Assembly: GCF_937123735.1 (NCBI RefSeq) | Contig: NZ_CAKZKL010000017.1 | Coordinates: forward strand, 1-64,000 | Origin: an uncultured Lentibacter sp. | GTDB lineage: Bacteria; Pseudomonadota; Alphaproteobacteria; Rhodobacterales; Rhodobacteraceae | DNA length: 64,000 nucleotides | Reading direction: 5' to 3' | Shown: positions 52,926 to 61,721 of the stretch, piece after piece | How the letters are laid out: each line of letters starts with the position of its first letter | Numbering within the stretch: position 1 is the stretch's first letter | Made by a program: the position numbers and the translations under genes | Notes under the pieces: model-generated | What the model was told of the DNA's origin: nothing | The model's input: the letters and a program-made list of their open reading frames with translations, nothing else | Database searches by the model: none

Positions 52926-53949
52926 GGCACATGCCTCGCTAGAATTCCGGATATTGGCGGACCCGCCTGCCCGCCTTGATAAGGCGCTTTCACGCGATGT
53001 GCCAGAGGCCGCCGCCTTGAGCCGCACACGCCTTGCCAAGCTGATGGAGCAGGGCGCTGTGCGGGTCAACGGCACACTGGCCGCAAACCCCAAGGCGCGG
53101 GTGGAAGAGGGGGATCTTATCCAGATTACGCTGGAGGCGGCTGAAGAGAGCCATATCACGCCGCAAGCGATCGCGCTGGATGTGGTCTATGAAGATGCCG
53201 CGCTGATCGTGGTGAACAAGCCCGCCGGCATGGTCGTGCATCCGGCGCCGGGCACGCCGGACGGCACGCTGGTCAATGCGTTGATGCACCATTGCGGGGA
53301 GTCACTTTCTGGCGTGGGTGGCGTGGCCCGCCCGGGGATCGTGCACCGCATCGACAAAGACACAAGCGGGCTTCTGGTGGCTGCAAAAACCGATCAGGCC
53401 CATCACGGGCTCGCCGTGCAGTTTGAAAAGCACACAGTTGCGCGGCACTATCGGGCGCTGGTCTATGGCGTGCCCGAAGCCTCTGATCCGCGGTTAAGCG
53501 GCTTGCGGGGGGTGAGCTTTGAGGCGGCGGGTGTTATGAAAATCTCAACCCAGCTGGCGCGCCACAAGCATGACCGCCAAAAGCAGGCGGTGTTTTTTGA
53601 GGGTGCGCGCCACGCGGTGACACGGGCAAGGGTGGTTGAGGCCTTTGGCGCGCCGGCCTCGGTTTCTTTGGTGGATTGCTGGTTGGAAACCGGGCGCACC
53701 CATCAGATTCGGGTGCATATGGCCCATGCCGGTCACGGTCTTCTGGGGGATCCTGTCTATGGGGGGCGGCGCAAACTCAGCGAGAAAGCCTTTGGTGCTG
53801 AGGCTGTGGCGGCGGTGAAGGGGTTTGCGCGCCAGGCGCTTCATGCGGCCAGCCTCGGATTTGCGCACCCGGTGAGCGGCGAGTTGCTGCATTTTGAGGC
53901 AGAGCTTCCAGCCGATATGAGCGCCCTCCTGGCGGCCCTGAAAAATTGA
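52924..53949 (+). CDS. rluD: 23S rRNA pseudouridine synthase, RluD type
   Basis: 341 residues. S4 RNA-binding domain (LDKALSRDVPEAAALSRTRLAKLMEQGAVRVNG) followed by the RluA-family catalytic domain with GIVHRIDKDTSGLLVAAKTD (catalytic Asp) and CWLETGRTHQIRVHMAHAGHGLLGD. RluD modifies U1911, U1915 and U1917 of helix 69; that specificity is inferred from family type. Its start codon shares two bases with the divergent gene. Confidence 0.92.
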   Translation: MAHASLEFRILADPPARLDKALSRDVPEAAALSRTRLAKLMEQGAVRVNGTLAANPKARVEEGDLIQITLEAAEESHITPQAIALDVVYEDAALIVVNKPAGMVVHPAPGTPDGTLVNALMHHCGESLSGVGGVARPGIVHRIDKDTSGLLVAAKTDQAHHGLAVQFEKHTVARHYRALVYGVPEASDPRLSGLRGVSFEAAGVMKISTQLARHKHDRQKQAVFFEGARHAVTRARVVEAFGAPASVSLVDCWLETGRTHQIRVHMAHAGHGLLGDPVYGGRRKLSEKAFGAEAVAAVKGFARQALHAASLGFAHPVSGELLHFEAELPADMSALLAALKN

Positions 53950-54026
53950 TCCCGCAGGGCTTAAGCGGCGTAAAGGGGTAAAGACACAGGCCGACAACAA
54001 GAAAGAAGCCCCGCAGGCGCGCCAGA

Positions 54027-54055
54027 CTTGAAACATAAGCGCCGCGTGCCTACAT
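54027..54055 (+). promoter_or_regulatory. Possible RpoH-dependent promoter of rpoH
   Basis: CTTGAAA (54027-54033), 15-base spacer, CCTACAT (54049-54055), resembling the heat-shock sigma-32 consensus CTTGAAA-N12-15-CCCATNT, 40 bases upstream of the start codon. Suggests autoregulation. Confidence 0.45.
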
Positions 54056-54094
54056 CAATGTTAAGCCCTGTTACATAAAGGGAGGGAGCACGAG

Positions 54095-54991
54095 ATGAGC
54101 AACTACAAAAACCTGCCCGCACCGACACCGGAAGGCGGCCTGAACCGCTATATGCAGGAGATCCGCAAGTTTCCGCTGCTGGAGCCTGAAGAGGAATACA
54201 TGCTCGCCAAGCGCTGGGTCGAGCAGGAAGATACCGAGGCGGCTCACCGAATGGTCACGTCACACCTGCGGCTCGCTGCCAAAATCGCCATGGGCTACCG
54301 TGGCTATGGGCTGCCTCAAGCCGAGGTTATTTCCGAGGCCAATGTGGGCCTCATGCAGGCGGTGAAGCGCTTTGATCCGGAAAAGGGCTTCCGTCTGGCG
54401 ACCTACGCCATGTGGTGGATCCGCGCGAGCATCCAGGAGTATATCCTGCGCTCCTGGAGCCTTGTGAAGCTTGGCACAACCTCGGCCCAGAAAAAACTGT
54501 TCTTCAACCTCCGTAAGGCCAAGGCCCGCATTGGCGCATTGGAAGAAGGGGATTTGCGCCCCGAAAATGTCCAGAGAATTGCCACAGATCTCGGAGTGAC
54601 AGAAACCGAGGTTATCTCGATGAACCGTCGCCTCTCCGGCGGTGACGCGTCGCTCAACGCCACGGTGGGCTCGGAAGGCGAAGGCACCATGCAATGGCAG
54701 GATTGGCTGGAAGATGAAGACGCCGATCAAGCCGCTGATTATGCGGAACGCGATGAAATGACAGCCCGGCGCGAGCTTCTCGCAGAGGCGATGGATGTGC
54801 TCAACGCGCGAGAGAAAGACATCCTCACCCAGCGCCGCCTGAGCGAGGAAACCATAACGCTGGAAGATCTCTCCAGCCAATATGACGTGAGCCGCGAACG
54901 CATCCGTCAAATCGAGGTGCGCGCTTTTGAAAAGCTGCAAAAGCGAATGCGTGATCTGGCGAAAGACCGTGGGATGCTCGCCAGTGCCTGA
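54095..54991 (+). CDS. rpoH: RNA polymerase sigma-32 factor
   Basis: 298 residues after a GGGAGGGAGCACGAG leader. Regions 1.2 (LNRYMQEIRKFPLLEPEEEY), 2 (GLMQAVKRFDPEKGFRLATYAMWWIRASIQEYILRSWSLVK), the RpoH box QKKLFFNLRKAK (DnaK/FtsH control region), 3 and 4.2 (LSSQYDVSRERIRQIEVRAFEKLQ). Heat-shock sigma; many Rhodobacteraceae have a second paralogue (RpoHII), and the full RpoH box points to the RpoHI type. Confidence 0.96.
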   Translation: MSNYKNLPAPTPEGGLNRYMQEIRKFPLLEPEEEYMLAKRWVEQEDTEAAHRMVTSHLRLAAKIAMGYRGYGLPQAEVISEANVGLMQAVKRFDPEKGFRLATYAMWWIRASIQEYILRSWSLVKLGTTSAQKKLFFNLRKAKARIGALEEGDLRPENVQRIATDLGVTETEVISMNRRLSGGDASLNATVGSEGEGTMQWQDWLEDEDADQAADYAERDEMTARRELLAEAMDVLNAREKDILTQRRLSEETITLEDLSSQYDVSRERIRQIEVRAFEKLQKRMRDLAKDRGMLASA

Positions 54992-55036
54992 GCTCTTGAA
55001 TACAGCTTTCTTATTGCTGAAAATATCCTAGGGGGT

Positions 55037-55058
55037 GCGGGGGACTAGTCCCCCGCAT
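55037..55058. terminator. Perfect palindrome between rpoH and purD, probable bidirectional terminator
   Basis: 22-bp perfect inverted repeat with arms TGCGGGGG and CCCCCGCA around ACTAGT, between the convergent rpoH and purD ends. AT-rich AATATCCTA on one side could supply a U-run for purD transcripts. Similar GC-rich palindromes are common between convergent genes in this family. Confidence 0.6.
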
Positions 55059-55088
55059 TGGTCGGATTGGGCGAAGCCAAATTCGAAA

Positions 55089-56354
55089 TCAGCCCAAGGC
55101 CCGCCAGCCGATATCGGAGCGCAAGAACCCGTCAGGCCAGTCTATCTGACGGGTCATTTCGTAAGCCAGCCTGTGCGCCTCTTGGAGCGTGTCTCCCCGC
55201 GCCGTGACGGCCAGAACCCGCCCGCCCACAGCGGTGATCTCCTCTCCTGCAAAGGCTGTGCCCGCGTGAAAGACCATCTGAGTGCTGGAGCGTGGCAGCG
55301 GCTCCAGCCCCTTGATCACAGAGCCTTTTTTGTAAGCTCCGGGATAGCCTTTGGCGGCCATCACAACTGTCATCGCATGGTCGTTGGCCCAGTGCACCTT
55401 GGCCTCCGAGAGCCGGCCCTCGGCGGCGGCGTGGATGTGGTCAAAAGCCTGTGCCCCAAGGCGCATCATCAGCACCTGGCATTCAGGGTCGCCAAAGCGG
55501 GCGTTGTATTCGACCAGCCGCGCCTTGCCATCCTTGATCATCAGCCCGACAAACAGAACACCCTGATAGGGCGTGCCGCGGCGCGCCATTTCGCGCAGGG
55601 TCGGGCGCACGATCTCCTCCATCGTCTGCGCCACAACCGCCTCGCTCATCACCGGCGCGGGGGAGTAGGCGCCCATGCCGCCGGTGTTTGGCCCGGTGTC
55701 GCCTTCGCCCACGCGCTTGTGGTCTTGGGCCGTGCCAAGCGGCAGGGCCTCTTCGCCGTCACAGAGCACAAAGAAGCTGGCTTCCTCACCGTCCATGAAC
55801 TCTTCGATCACAACTTCCGCGCCCGCAGCGCCAAGGCTGCCTGCGAACATATCGTCCACGGCGCTCAGGGCCTCTTCAAGGGTCATGGCCACAACAACGC
55901 CTTTGCCTGCGGCCAGCCCGTCGGCCTTGATCACGATCGGTGCGCCTTGGGCCTGCACATAGGCGCGCGCCGGGGCGGCTTCGCTAAAGTGGGCATAGGC
56001 GGCTGTGGGCGCGCCTGAGGCGTCGCAAATCTCTTTGGTGAAGGCTTTGGAGGCTTCGAGCTGGGCTGCGGCCGCACTTGGCCCGAACGTGAGGATGCCG
56101 GCCGCGCGCAGCGCGTCTGACACGCCTGCGGCCAGCGGCGCTTCCGGCCCGATGATGACAAAGTCGATGGCCTCGGCGCGGGCAAAGGCGACAACGGCCT
56201 CGCCATCGTTGATATCCAGCGGAACACATGTCGCCAGCTCGGCGATGCCTGCATTGCCGGGCGCAACGAAAAGCCTGTCGCACTTGGGGTTTTGCGCGGT
56301 GGCCCAGGCGAGGGCGTGTTCGCGGCCTCCGCTTCCAAGGATAAGGATGTTCAT
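55089..56354 (-). CDS. purD: Phosphoribosylamine--glycine ligase
   Basis: 421 residues from the ATG at 56354 (MNILILGSGGREHALAWA); the ORF extends upstream over the xseA start and is not coding there. N domain with GSGGREHA, ATP-grasp domain with IVIKADGLAAGKGVVVA, EEFMDGEEASFF, GDTGPNTGGMGAYSPAP and EYNARFGDPECQ. Second step of purine synthesis. Confidence 0.97.
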   Translation of the reverse strand: MNILILGSGGREHALAWATAQNPKCDRLFVAPGNAGIAELATCVPLDINDGEAVVAFARAEAIDFVIIGPEAPLAAGVSDALRAAGILTFGPSAAAAQLEASKAFTKEICDASGAPTAAYAHFSEAAPARAYVQAQGAPIVIKADGLAAGKGVVVAMTLEEALSAVDDMFAGSLGAAGAEVVIEEFMDGEEASFFVLCDGEEALPLGTAQDHKRVGEGDTGPNTGGMGAYSPAPVMSEAVVAQTMEEIVRPTLREMARRGTPYQGVLFVGLMIKDGKARLVEYNARFGDPECQVLMMRLGAQAFDHIHAAAEGRLSEAKVHWANDHAMTVVMAAKGYPGAYKKGSVIKGLEPLPRSSTQMVFHAGTAFAGEEITAVGGRVLAVTARGDTLQEAHRLAYEMTRQIDWPDGFLRSDIGWRALG

Positions 56355-56427
56355 GCGCGCAACTCCTGCTTGGCCTTCTTTCGCCCGCGTTCTAAGCTGG
56401 CGGGCAAAGAGATACAAGCGAGGCGAA

Positions 56428-57906
56428 ATGTCCGACCTGATTGATGATGGCAGTGATCTGGGCAATGCGCCCGAATTTTCGGTTTCCGAGATTTCCAACG
56501 CCATCAAGCGGGTGATTGAGGGCGAGTTTTCGCATGTGCGAATCCGGGGCGAGGTGGGCCGGGTGAGTCGGCCGCGCTCGGGCCATCTCTATCTCGATCT
56601 GAAGGACGATAAATCTGTCATCAACGCGATCATCTGGAAGGGCGTGGCAGCGCGGCTTCCGGTGCAGCCAGAAGAGGGTATGGAGGTTGTCGCCGTCGGG
56701 CGGATGACAACTTTTGCAGGCCAGTCGCGTTACCAGATCATCATTGAAGAGATCCGCCCCGCCGGTGTGGGCGCGCTGATGGCGATGCTGGAAAAGCGTA
56801 AGCAGATGCTCGCTGCCGAAGGGCTGTTTGCGCCCGAACGCAAGCGGGCCTTGCCGTATTTGCCTGAGGTGATCGGCGTTGTGACTTCACCGTCGGGCGC
56901 AGTGATTCGCGATATTTTGCACCGTTTGCGCGACAGGTTTCCACGCAAGGTTCTGGTCTGGCCCGTGGCCGTGCAGGGCGAAAAATGCGCAGGCGAAGTG
57001 GCGCGCGCGATTGCGGGTTTTAACGCGCTTACGCCCGGCGGGGCCTTGCCGCGGCCTGATCTGATCATCGTGGCGCGCGGCGGGGGCTCTGTCGAAGACC
57101 TCTGGGGCTTTAACGAGGAGGTGGTGGCGCGGGCCGTGGCGGATTCGCAGATCCCGCTCATCTCGGCCGTGGGCCATGAAACGGATACCACGCTCATTGA
57201 CTATGTGTCCGACCGGCGCGCGCCCACGCCCACGGCGGCGGCGGAGCTGGCTGTGCCGGTGCGGCTGGAGCTGCTGGCCTGGGTCAGTGATCAGGGCGCG
57301 CGGATGCGCCATGCGCTTTCAAACGGGGTGCGCCAGCGGGGCCAGCGCCTGCGGGATCTGGCGCGCGCGTTGCCGCGCCTTGAGAGCCTGGTGGAAGCGC
57401 CGCGTCAGCGGCTTGACCGCGCAGCCGACAGGCTGCCCGCCGCGCTGGTGCGCGGGGTGCAGTTGCGGCGCGTGGCGTTGTCAGAGGCGTCGGGCAGTTT
57501 GCGCCCGTCGGTCTTGCACCATCTGGTGCGCAGTGATGCGCAGCGGCTCGCAGGGCTTGGCGCGCGGCTGAATGTTGCGGCGGTGCGCCGTGATCTTTCG
57601 CGCAAAAGCAATGACTTGCAACGGCTGACCGACCGGTTTGGAACAACAGGCACGCGCCAGATCAAGGCTTTGCGCGAGCGGCTCGAGGCCACGGACCGCC
57701 TGCGCGAAACGCTGAGTTACAAGGCCACGCTGGCGCGCGGATATGCTGTGGTGCGCGGCGGGGGCGCAGTTGTGACGACAAAAGCGGCGGCGCAAAAAGC
57801 GGGGTCGCTGGAGATCGAATTTGCCGATGGCCGCCTGAGCCTGAGCGGCAAAGCCAAGCGCGCGGGCGTGGCTGAGAAGCCACCCGAACAAGGCACGCTG
57901 TTTTAA
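56428..57906 (+). CDS. xseA: Exodeoxyribonuclease VII large subunit
   Basis: 492 residues from the ATG at 56428. N-terminal OB fold (ISNAIKRVIEGEFSHVRIRGEVGRVSRPRSGHLYLDLKD), catalytic domain with GVVTSPSGAVIRDILHRL, IIVARGGGSVEDLWGFNEE and SAVGHETDTTLIDYVSDRRAPTPTAAAE, long coiled coil, and the C-terminal LSYKATLARGYAVVR. Degrades single-stranded DNA; the XseB subunit is not here. Divergent from purD, 73 bases apart. Confidence 0.96.
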   Translation: MSDLIDDGSDLGNAPEFSVSEISNAIKRVIEGEFSHVRIRGEVGRVSRPRSGHLYLDLKDDKSVINAIIWKGVAARLPVQPEEGMEVVAVGRMTTFAGQSRYQIIIEEIRPAGVGALMAMLEKRKQMLAAEGLFAPERKRALPYLPEVIGVVTSPSGAVIRDILHRLRDRFPRKVLVWPVAVQGEKCAGEVARAIAGFNALTPGGALPRPDLIIVARGGGSVEDLWGFNEEVVARAVADSQIPLISAVGHETDTTLIDYVSDRRAPTPTAAAELAVPVRLELLAWVSDQGARMRHALSNGVRQRGQRLRDLARALPRLESLVEAPRQRLDRAADRLPAALVRGVQLRRVALSEASGSLRPSVLHHLVRSDAQRLAGLGARLNVAAVRRDLSRKSNDLQRLTDRFGTTGTRQIKALRERLEATDRLRETLSYKATLARGYAVVRGGGAVVTTKAAAQKAGSLEIEFADGRLSLSGKAKRAGVAEKPPEQGTLF

Positions 57907-58007
57907 CGCCGCTTCATCGCTTGTTTCCGACAGCTTCCGTCGCTCATGGGCAGGCGGGCGCGGTTTCAGCGCTGTTTGATCAGCCTGTCAGAGCAGAGGA
58001 GGCGGGC

Positions 58008-59564
58008 ATGGCACGGTCAGGACGTAAAGGGCGCGGTGGCGGACGCGCAGGCGCGGCAGAGCGGCGCGGGGCCGCTGTGATCGAGCAGATGCCATGGCGC
58101 TTGCCCAAGAACATCGACCGCCCCACAGAGCCTCTGACCGAGGAGGGCGTTCTGGCGATCCATGAGGGGGCCATGCGCATTCTTGAAGAGATCGGGATCG
58201 AGATTCTCAATGCCGAAGCGCTGGAAATTTTCCGCGAGGCGGGGGCCACGATCAGTGGTGAAAATGTGCGCGTCGGGCGCGACTGGATCATGGAAATGGT
58301 GGGTCTTGCCCCCAGCTCTTTCACGATCACGCCGCGCAATCCGGAGCGCGAGCTGATCGTGGGTGAGGATCATATCCTCTTTGGCAATGTCTCGTCGCCG
58401 CCGTCTTACTGGACAATGGAAACGGGCCGCAAGATGACCGGCACGCGCGCGATGTGTGCAGATTTTATCAAGCTGAGCCAATACTTTAACTGCATCCATT
58501 TCTGCGGTGGCTACCCTGTGGAGCCGCAGGATATTCACGCCAGTATCCGCCATCTGGACGTGCTCTATGACAAGCTCACGCTGACTGACAAGGTGGTGCA
58601 CACCTACTCGCTTGGCAAGGAGCGGGTGGAAGATGCCATGGAGATGGTGCGCATTGCCGGCGGGCTGAGCCATGAGGAGTTTGAAGCCAAGCCGCGCCTT
58701 TACACCAACATCAATTCGACCTCGCCGCTCAAGCATGACGAGCCGATGCTGGACGGGTGGATGCGGCTGGCGCGGCGCAACCAGGGGCTGGTTGTGACCC
58801 CCTTCACGCTGGCGGGGGCGATGGCGCCTGTGACCATGTCGGGGGCTGTGGCGCAGAGCCTGGCAGAGGGGCTGATTGCGGTGGCTTTGGCCCAGTATAT
58901 CCGGCCCGGAGCGGCCTGTGTGATTGGGACATTTACCTCCAATGTTGACATGAAATCCGGCGCGCCGGCCTTTGGCACGCCCGAGTATATGCGCGCCACG
59001 CAGATGACGGGGCAGCTTGCCAGATTTTACGGATTGCCGATGCGCTCTTCGGGGGTTTGCGCGGCCAATGTGCCCGATGGGCAGGCGATTTGGGAGACCT
59101 CCAACAGCCTCTGGGCGGCGGTGCAATCGGGGACGAATATGGTTTATCATGCGGCCGGTTGGCTGGAGGGCGGGCTGATTGCCAGCCCTGAAAAATTCGT
59201 GATGGACTGCGAAATTTTGCAGCAAATTCAAAGGTATATGGAGCCCCAAACCTTTGCGACAACCCCGGATGATATTGCCCTTGAGGCCATTGCCGAAGTG
59301 GGCGGGCACGGGCATTTCTTTGGCCTGCAACACACGCAAGACCGCTATGAAACGGCCTTTTATCAGCCGTTTGTGAGCGACTGGCGCAACTTTGAGGCCT
59401 GGGATGCGGCCGGAGCTGTCTGGACACCGGAGCGGGCGCATCACCTTTACAAGGAGATTGTCGCCAGTTTTGAGGCACCGCCCATGGATGTGGCGATCCG
59501 CGAGGAGCTTGAAGCCTTTGTGGTGCGCCGCAAAGCCGAAGGCGGCGCGCCCACCGATTACTAA
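58008..59564 (+). CDS. MttB-family (trimethylamine/quaternary amine) methyltransferase, non-pyrrolysine
   Basis: 518 residues from the ATG at 58008, after AGAGGAGGCGGGC; a basic, glycine/arginine-rich N-terminal tail of about 30 residues precedes the TIM-barrel domain. Family blocks: ILEEIGIEILNAEALEIFREAGA, GNVSSPPSYWTMETGR, YTNINSTSPLKHDEPMLDG, LAGAMAPVTMSGAVAQSLAEGL and GAPAFGTPEYMRATQMTGQLARFYGLPMRSSG. There is no in-frame TAG, so it is a pyrrolysine-lacking COG5598 member, as are the glycine betaine demethylases. No corrinoid protein or reductive activase is adjacent. Roseobacters use methylated amines, so the family assignment is plausible; the substrate is not shown. Confidence 0.9.
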   Translation: MARSGRKGRGGGRAGAAERRGAAVIEQMPWRLPKNIDRPTEPLTEEGVLAIHEGAMRILEEIGIEILNAEALEIFREAGATISGENVRVGRDWIMEMVGLAPSSFTITPRNPERELIVGEDHILFGNVSSPPSYWTMETGRKMTGTRAMCADFIKLSQYFNCIHFCGGYPVEPQDIHASIRHLDVLYDKLTLTDKVVHTYSLGKERVEDAMEMVRIAGGLSHEEFEAKPRLYTNINSTSPLKHDEPMLDGWMRLARRNQGLVVTPFTLAGAMAPVTMSGAVAQSLAEGLIAVALAQYIRPGAACVIGTFTSNVDMKSGAPAFGTPEYMRATQMTGQLARFYGLPMRSSGVCAANVPDGQAIWETSNSLWAAVQSGTNMVYHAAGWLEGGLIASPEKFVMDCEILQQIQRYMEPQTFATTPDDIALEAIAEVGGHGHFFGLQHTQDRYETAFYQPFVSDWRNFEAWDAAGAVWTPERAHHLYKEIVASFEAPPMDVAIREELEAFVVRRKAEGGAPTDY

Positions 59565-59606
59565 GGGCTGAACGAGAAAAAACTCATTTTTCAAGGGCAT
59601 AAGGAG

Positions 59607-59636
59607 CGCGCCGGTGAGATTATCACGGGCGCGTTT
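59607..59636 (+). terminator. Terminator after the MttB-family gene
   Basis: CGCGCC-G-GTGA, loop GATTA, TCAC-G-GGCGCG, then TTT: ten pairs with one G-G mismatch, 42 bases after the stop. Confidence 0.65.
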
Positions 59637-59665
59637 GCATTTGGTATGCGCTGCGTTTGGCGGCA

Positions 59666-59787
59666 TTAACCGTTTGAGCGCAGCGTCAAACCGGGGGGGT
59701 GACATGCGTGCACAGGGCGTGCACCGAGCGTGCACCGCCTGACTTGGGCTTTTGTTAACAAGCTTTAACTTAAGGCAGCGTGCGCAG
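59666..59787. repeat. 122-bp interspersed element, copy B
   Basis: Same length and spacing as copy A (23495-23616): TTAAC 1-5, G-run plus TGA 28-37, GCGTGCAC at 41-48, 52-59, 63-70, TTAA at 90-93, 100-103 and 105-108, GCAGCGTGCGCAG 110-122. It occupies the 376-base gap between the MttB-family gene and the DUF4153 gene; the remainder of that gap holds the terminator and a 28-bp tandem repeat. Confidence 0.75.
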
Positions 59788-59838
59788 GGCAAAGCGGACA
59801 GGGCCAAGCGCGCAGGGCAAAGCGGACAGGGCCAAGCG
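59783..59838. repeat. 28-bp tandem repeat, two copies
   Basis: The 28-bp unit at 59783-59810 (starts CGCAGGGCAAAGCGG, ends GGGCCAAGCG) is repeated exactly at 59811-59838, with a degenerate third start (CGCGGGGCCAAG) at 59839. It overlaps the end of element B and lies about 100 bases upstream of the DUF4153 start. Confidence 0.85.
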
Positions 59839-59940
59839 CGCGGGGCCAAGTGCCTGGTGGCAACAGCGCAGGCCCGGCGGCGGGTTTTGGCTTTTCGCCA
59901 GAGGCACAAGCGCCTAGACTCTGCTCAAAGGAGACGGGTG

Positions 59941-61659
59941 ATGAATGACAGGTTTGAGCTGGCGGGAATCGGAGCCTTTGCAGGGCTGAGCCTTTGGGCG
60001 CTGTTTGAGTATTTGCCCGATCTTGTGGGTGAGGGGCTCTTGCTGTTCGCGCTCACGGTGACAACCGGGGTCTTCTTCACGGTTCTGATGGCGCTTGTGG
60101 GCCCCGAGCGCCCGGCGCGGGCGATTTTGCCTTCGCTCGGGCTGGCCCTTGTTTGTGGTGTGTTGGCCTATGGCGCCGGGGTGCGCTTTGCAACCGTTGA
60201 TGCGACCGTTCAAGCGCTGCATCCGCTTTTGGCGCTGTGTGTGCTGGGCCTGTTGGGCACGCCTTTTGCCGCGGCCCAGCTGGAAGCCCCGGCGGGCTGG
60301 CGCAGCTATGCGCGGCTGTTTGACAGCGCCTGGGCGATCTTTATCCGCTATGTTGCGGGCGGGCTTTTTGCCGGCCTCATCTTTTTGGCGCTGCTGTTGT
60401 CGGATGCGCTTCTCAAGCTGGTTGGAATTGAGGCGATTGCGCAATTGCTGGAGCATGTCTGGCTGCGCTACACGCTTGCGGGGGCTGTTTTCGGGCTGGG
60501 TGTGGCCACGGTGCACGAGCTGCGGGGCTATGTTTCGCCGGTGTTGGTGCACCGGTTGTTGCGGATGCTTTTGCCGCTGATGCTCGCGGTTGTGCTGGTG
60601 TTTATCGCCGCTTTGCCGGTGCGCGGGCTTTCGGAGCTGTTTGGCGGGCTGTCCAGCGCAGGCGTTTTGATGGCGGTGGCCTTTGGCGGGCTGACGCTTG
60701 TGAGCACGGCCCTTGACCGGGATGATGCGGCGGCAGCCCAGAGCCGGCTGATGCGCCTGTCTGCGCAGCTGATGGCGCTGTTGTTGCCGGTGCTTGTCGG
60801 GCTGGCGGCCTATGCGATCTGGCTGCGGGTTGACGCCTATGGGCTGACCCCGCGGCGGCTGATGGCGGCTTACAGCGCCTTGTTTTTGCTGGGCTATGCG
60901 GGGAGTTATTTTTGGGCTGTGCTGCGGGGCAGCGGCTGGCAGGGGCGCTTGCGCCAGACCAACCTGCGGATGGCTCTGGCGGTTTGGGGTGGGGCGGTCT
61001 TGTGGCTGAGCCCTCTGATCAATGCGGAGGCGCTTTCGGCCAGGAGCCAGCTGGCGCGGTTTGAGGCTGGTGCCAGCACGCCCGAGGAGCTGCCGCTCTA
61101 TGAGATGGCGCAGCGCTGGGGCAAGGCCGGGCAGGCGGCGCTCCATCAGCTGGATGAGGGCGGCGATGCGGCGCTTCAGGCGCGGATTGCGCAGGCCCGG
61201 ACAGCCGGCGCGCGTTGGCAGTTTGAACAAGAGGACGGCGCTGTGCAAGCGGCGGCGCTGCGCCCGCTTCTGGCGGCCCGCATGGCCCGCCGCCCCGAGG
61301 GCGCACCATTGGAAGCGCTTTTGGCGCGCATGGAGGGGGCGGCGCTGTTGGCCCTGGCGCGGGCCTGCCCGGAGGCGGCGCTTGAAACCTGTGTTTTTGT
61401 GCCCCTTGCGCAGGGCAGTGACCCGTTTGCAGCCGAGCGCGGGCTTGTTGTGACCCGCGGCTCTGAGCGGGTGTTTGCGCTGCGCGCAGAGGGCCGCTTT
61501 GTGCTGGTGCAGCCGAGCGCTGCCTTTGATGATGCGGGGCGGCGGCAGGCGGTGCCGGAGGGGCTGTTTGAGCAGGTGATGGCGGGAGAGTTTGCCATTG
61601 TGCCGCTCAACCGCAACGTGATGTCGCTGGGCGACGGGCTGTTTTTTCCTTACAATTGA
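59941..61659 (+). CDS. DUF4153 polytopic membrane protein
   Basis: 572 residues from the ATG at 59941, preceded by AAAGGAGACGGGTG. About ten to eleven hydrophobic helices occupy residues 8-360, with the conserved segments RYVAGGLFAGLIFLALLLSDALLK and NLRMALAVWGGAVLWLSPLINAEALSARSQLARF; a soluble Ala/Arg/Glu-rich C-terminal region of about 200 residues follows. The family is widespread and uncharacterised. Confidence 0.85.
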   Translation: MNDRFELAGIGAFAGLSLWALFEYLPDLVGEGLLLFALTVTTGVFFTVLMALVGPERPARAILPSLGLALVCGVLAYGAGVRFATVDATVQALHPLLALCVLGLLGTPFAAAQLEAPAGWRSYARLFDSAWAIFIRYVAGGLFAGLIFLALLLSDALLKLVGIEAIAQLLEHVWLRYTLAGAVFGLGVATVHELRGYVSPVLVHRLLRMLLPLMLAVVLVFIAALPVRGLSELFGGLSSAGVLMAVAFGGLTLVSTALDRDDAAAAQSRLMRLSAQLMALLLPVLVGLAAYAIWLRVDAYGLTPRRLMAAYSALFLLGYAGSYFWAVLRGSGWQGRLRQTNLRMALAVWGGAVLWLSPLINAEALSARSQLARFEAGASTPEELPLYEMAQRWGKAGQAALHQLDEGGDAALQARIAQARTAGARWQFEQEDGAVQAAALRPLLAARMARRPEGAPLEALLARMEGAALLALARACPEAALETCVFVPLAQGSDPFAAERGLVVTRGSERVFALRAEGRFVLVQPSAAFDDAGRRQAVPEGLFEQVMAGEFAIVPLNRNVMSLGDGLFFPYN

Positions 61660-61721
61660 CAACATTGAGGGCCTGTTAACCCGCAGCGTGCATTCTGCTT
61701 GAAACAAGAGATGAGCAACCG

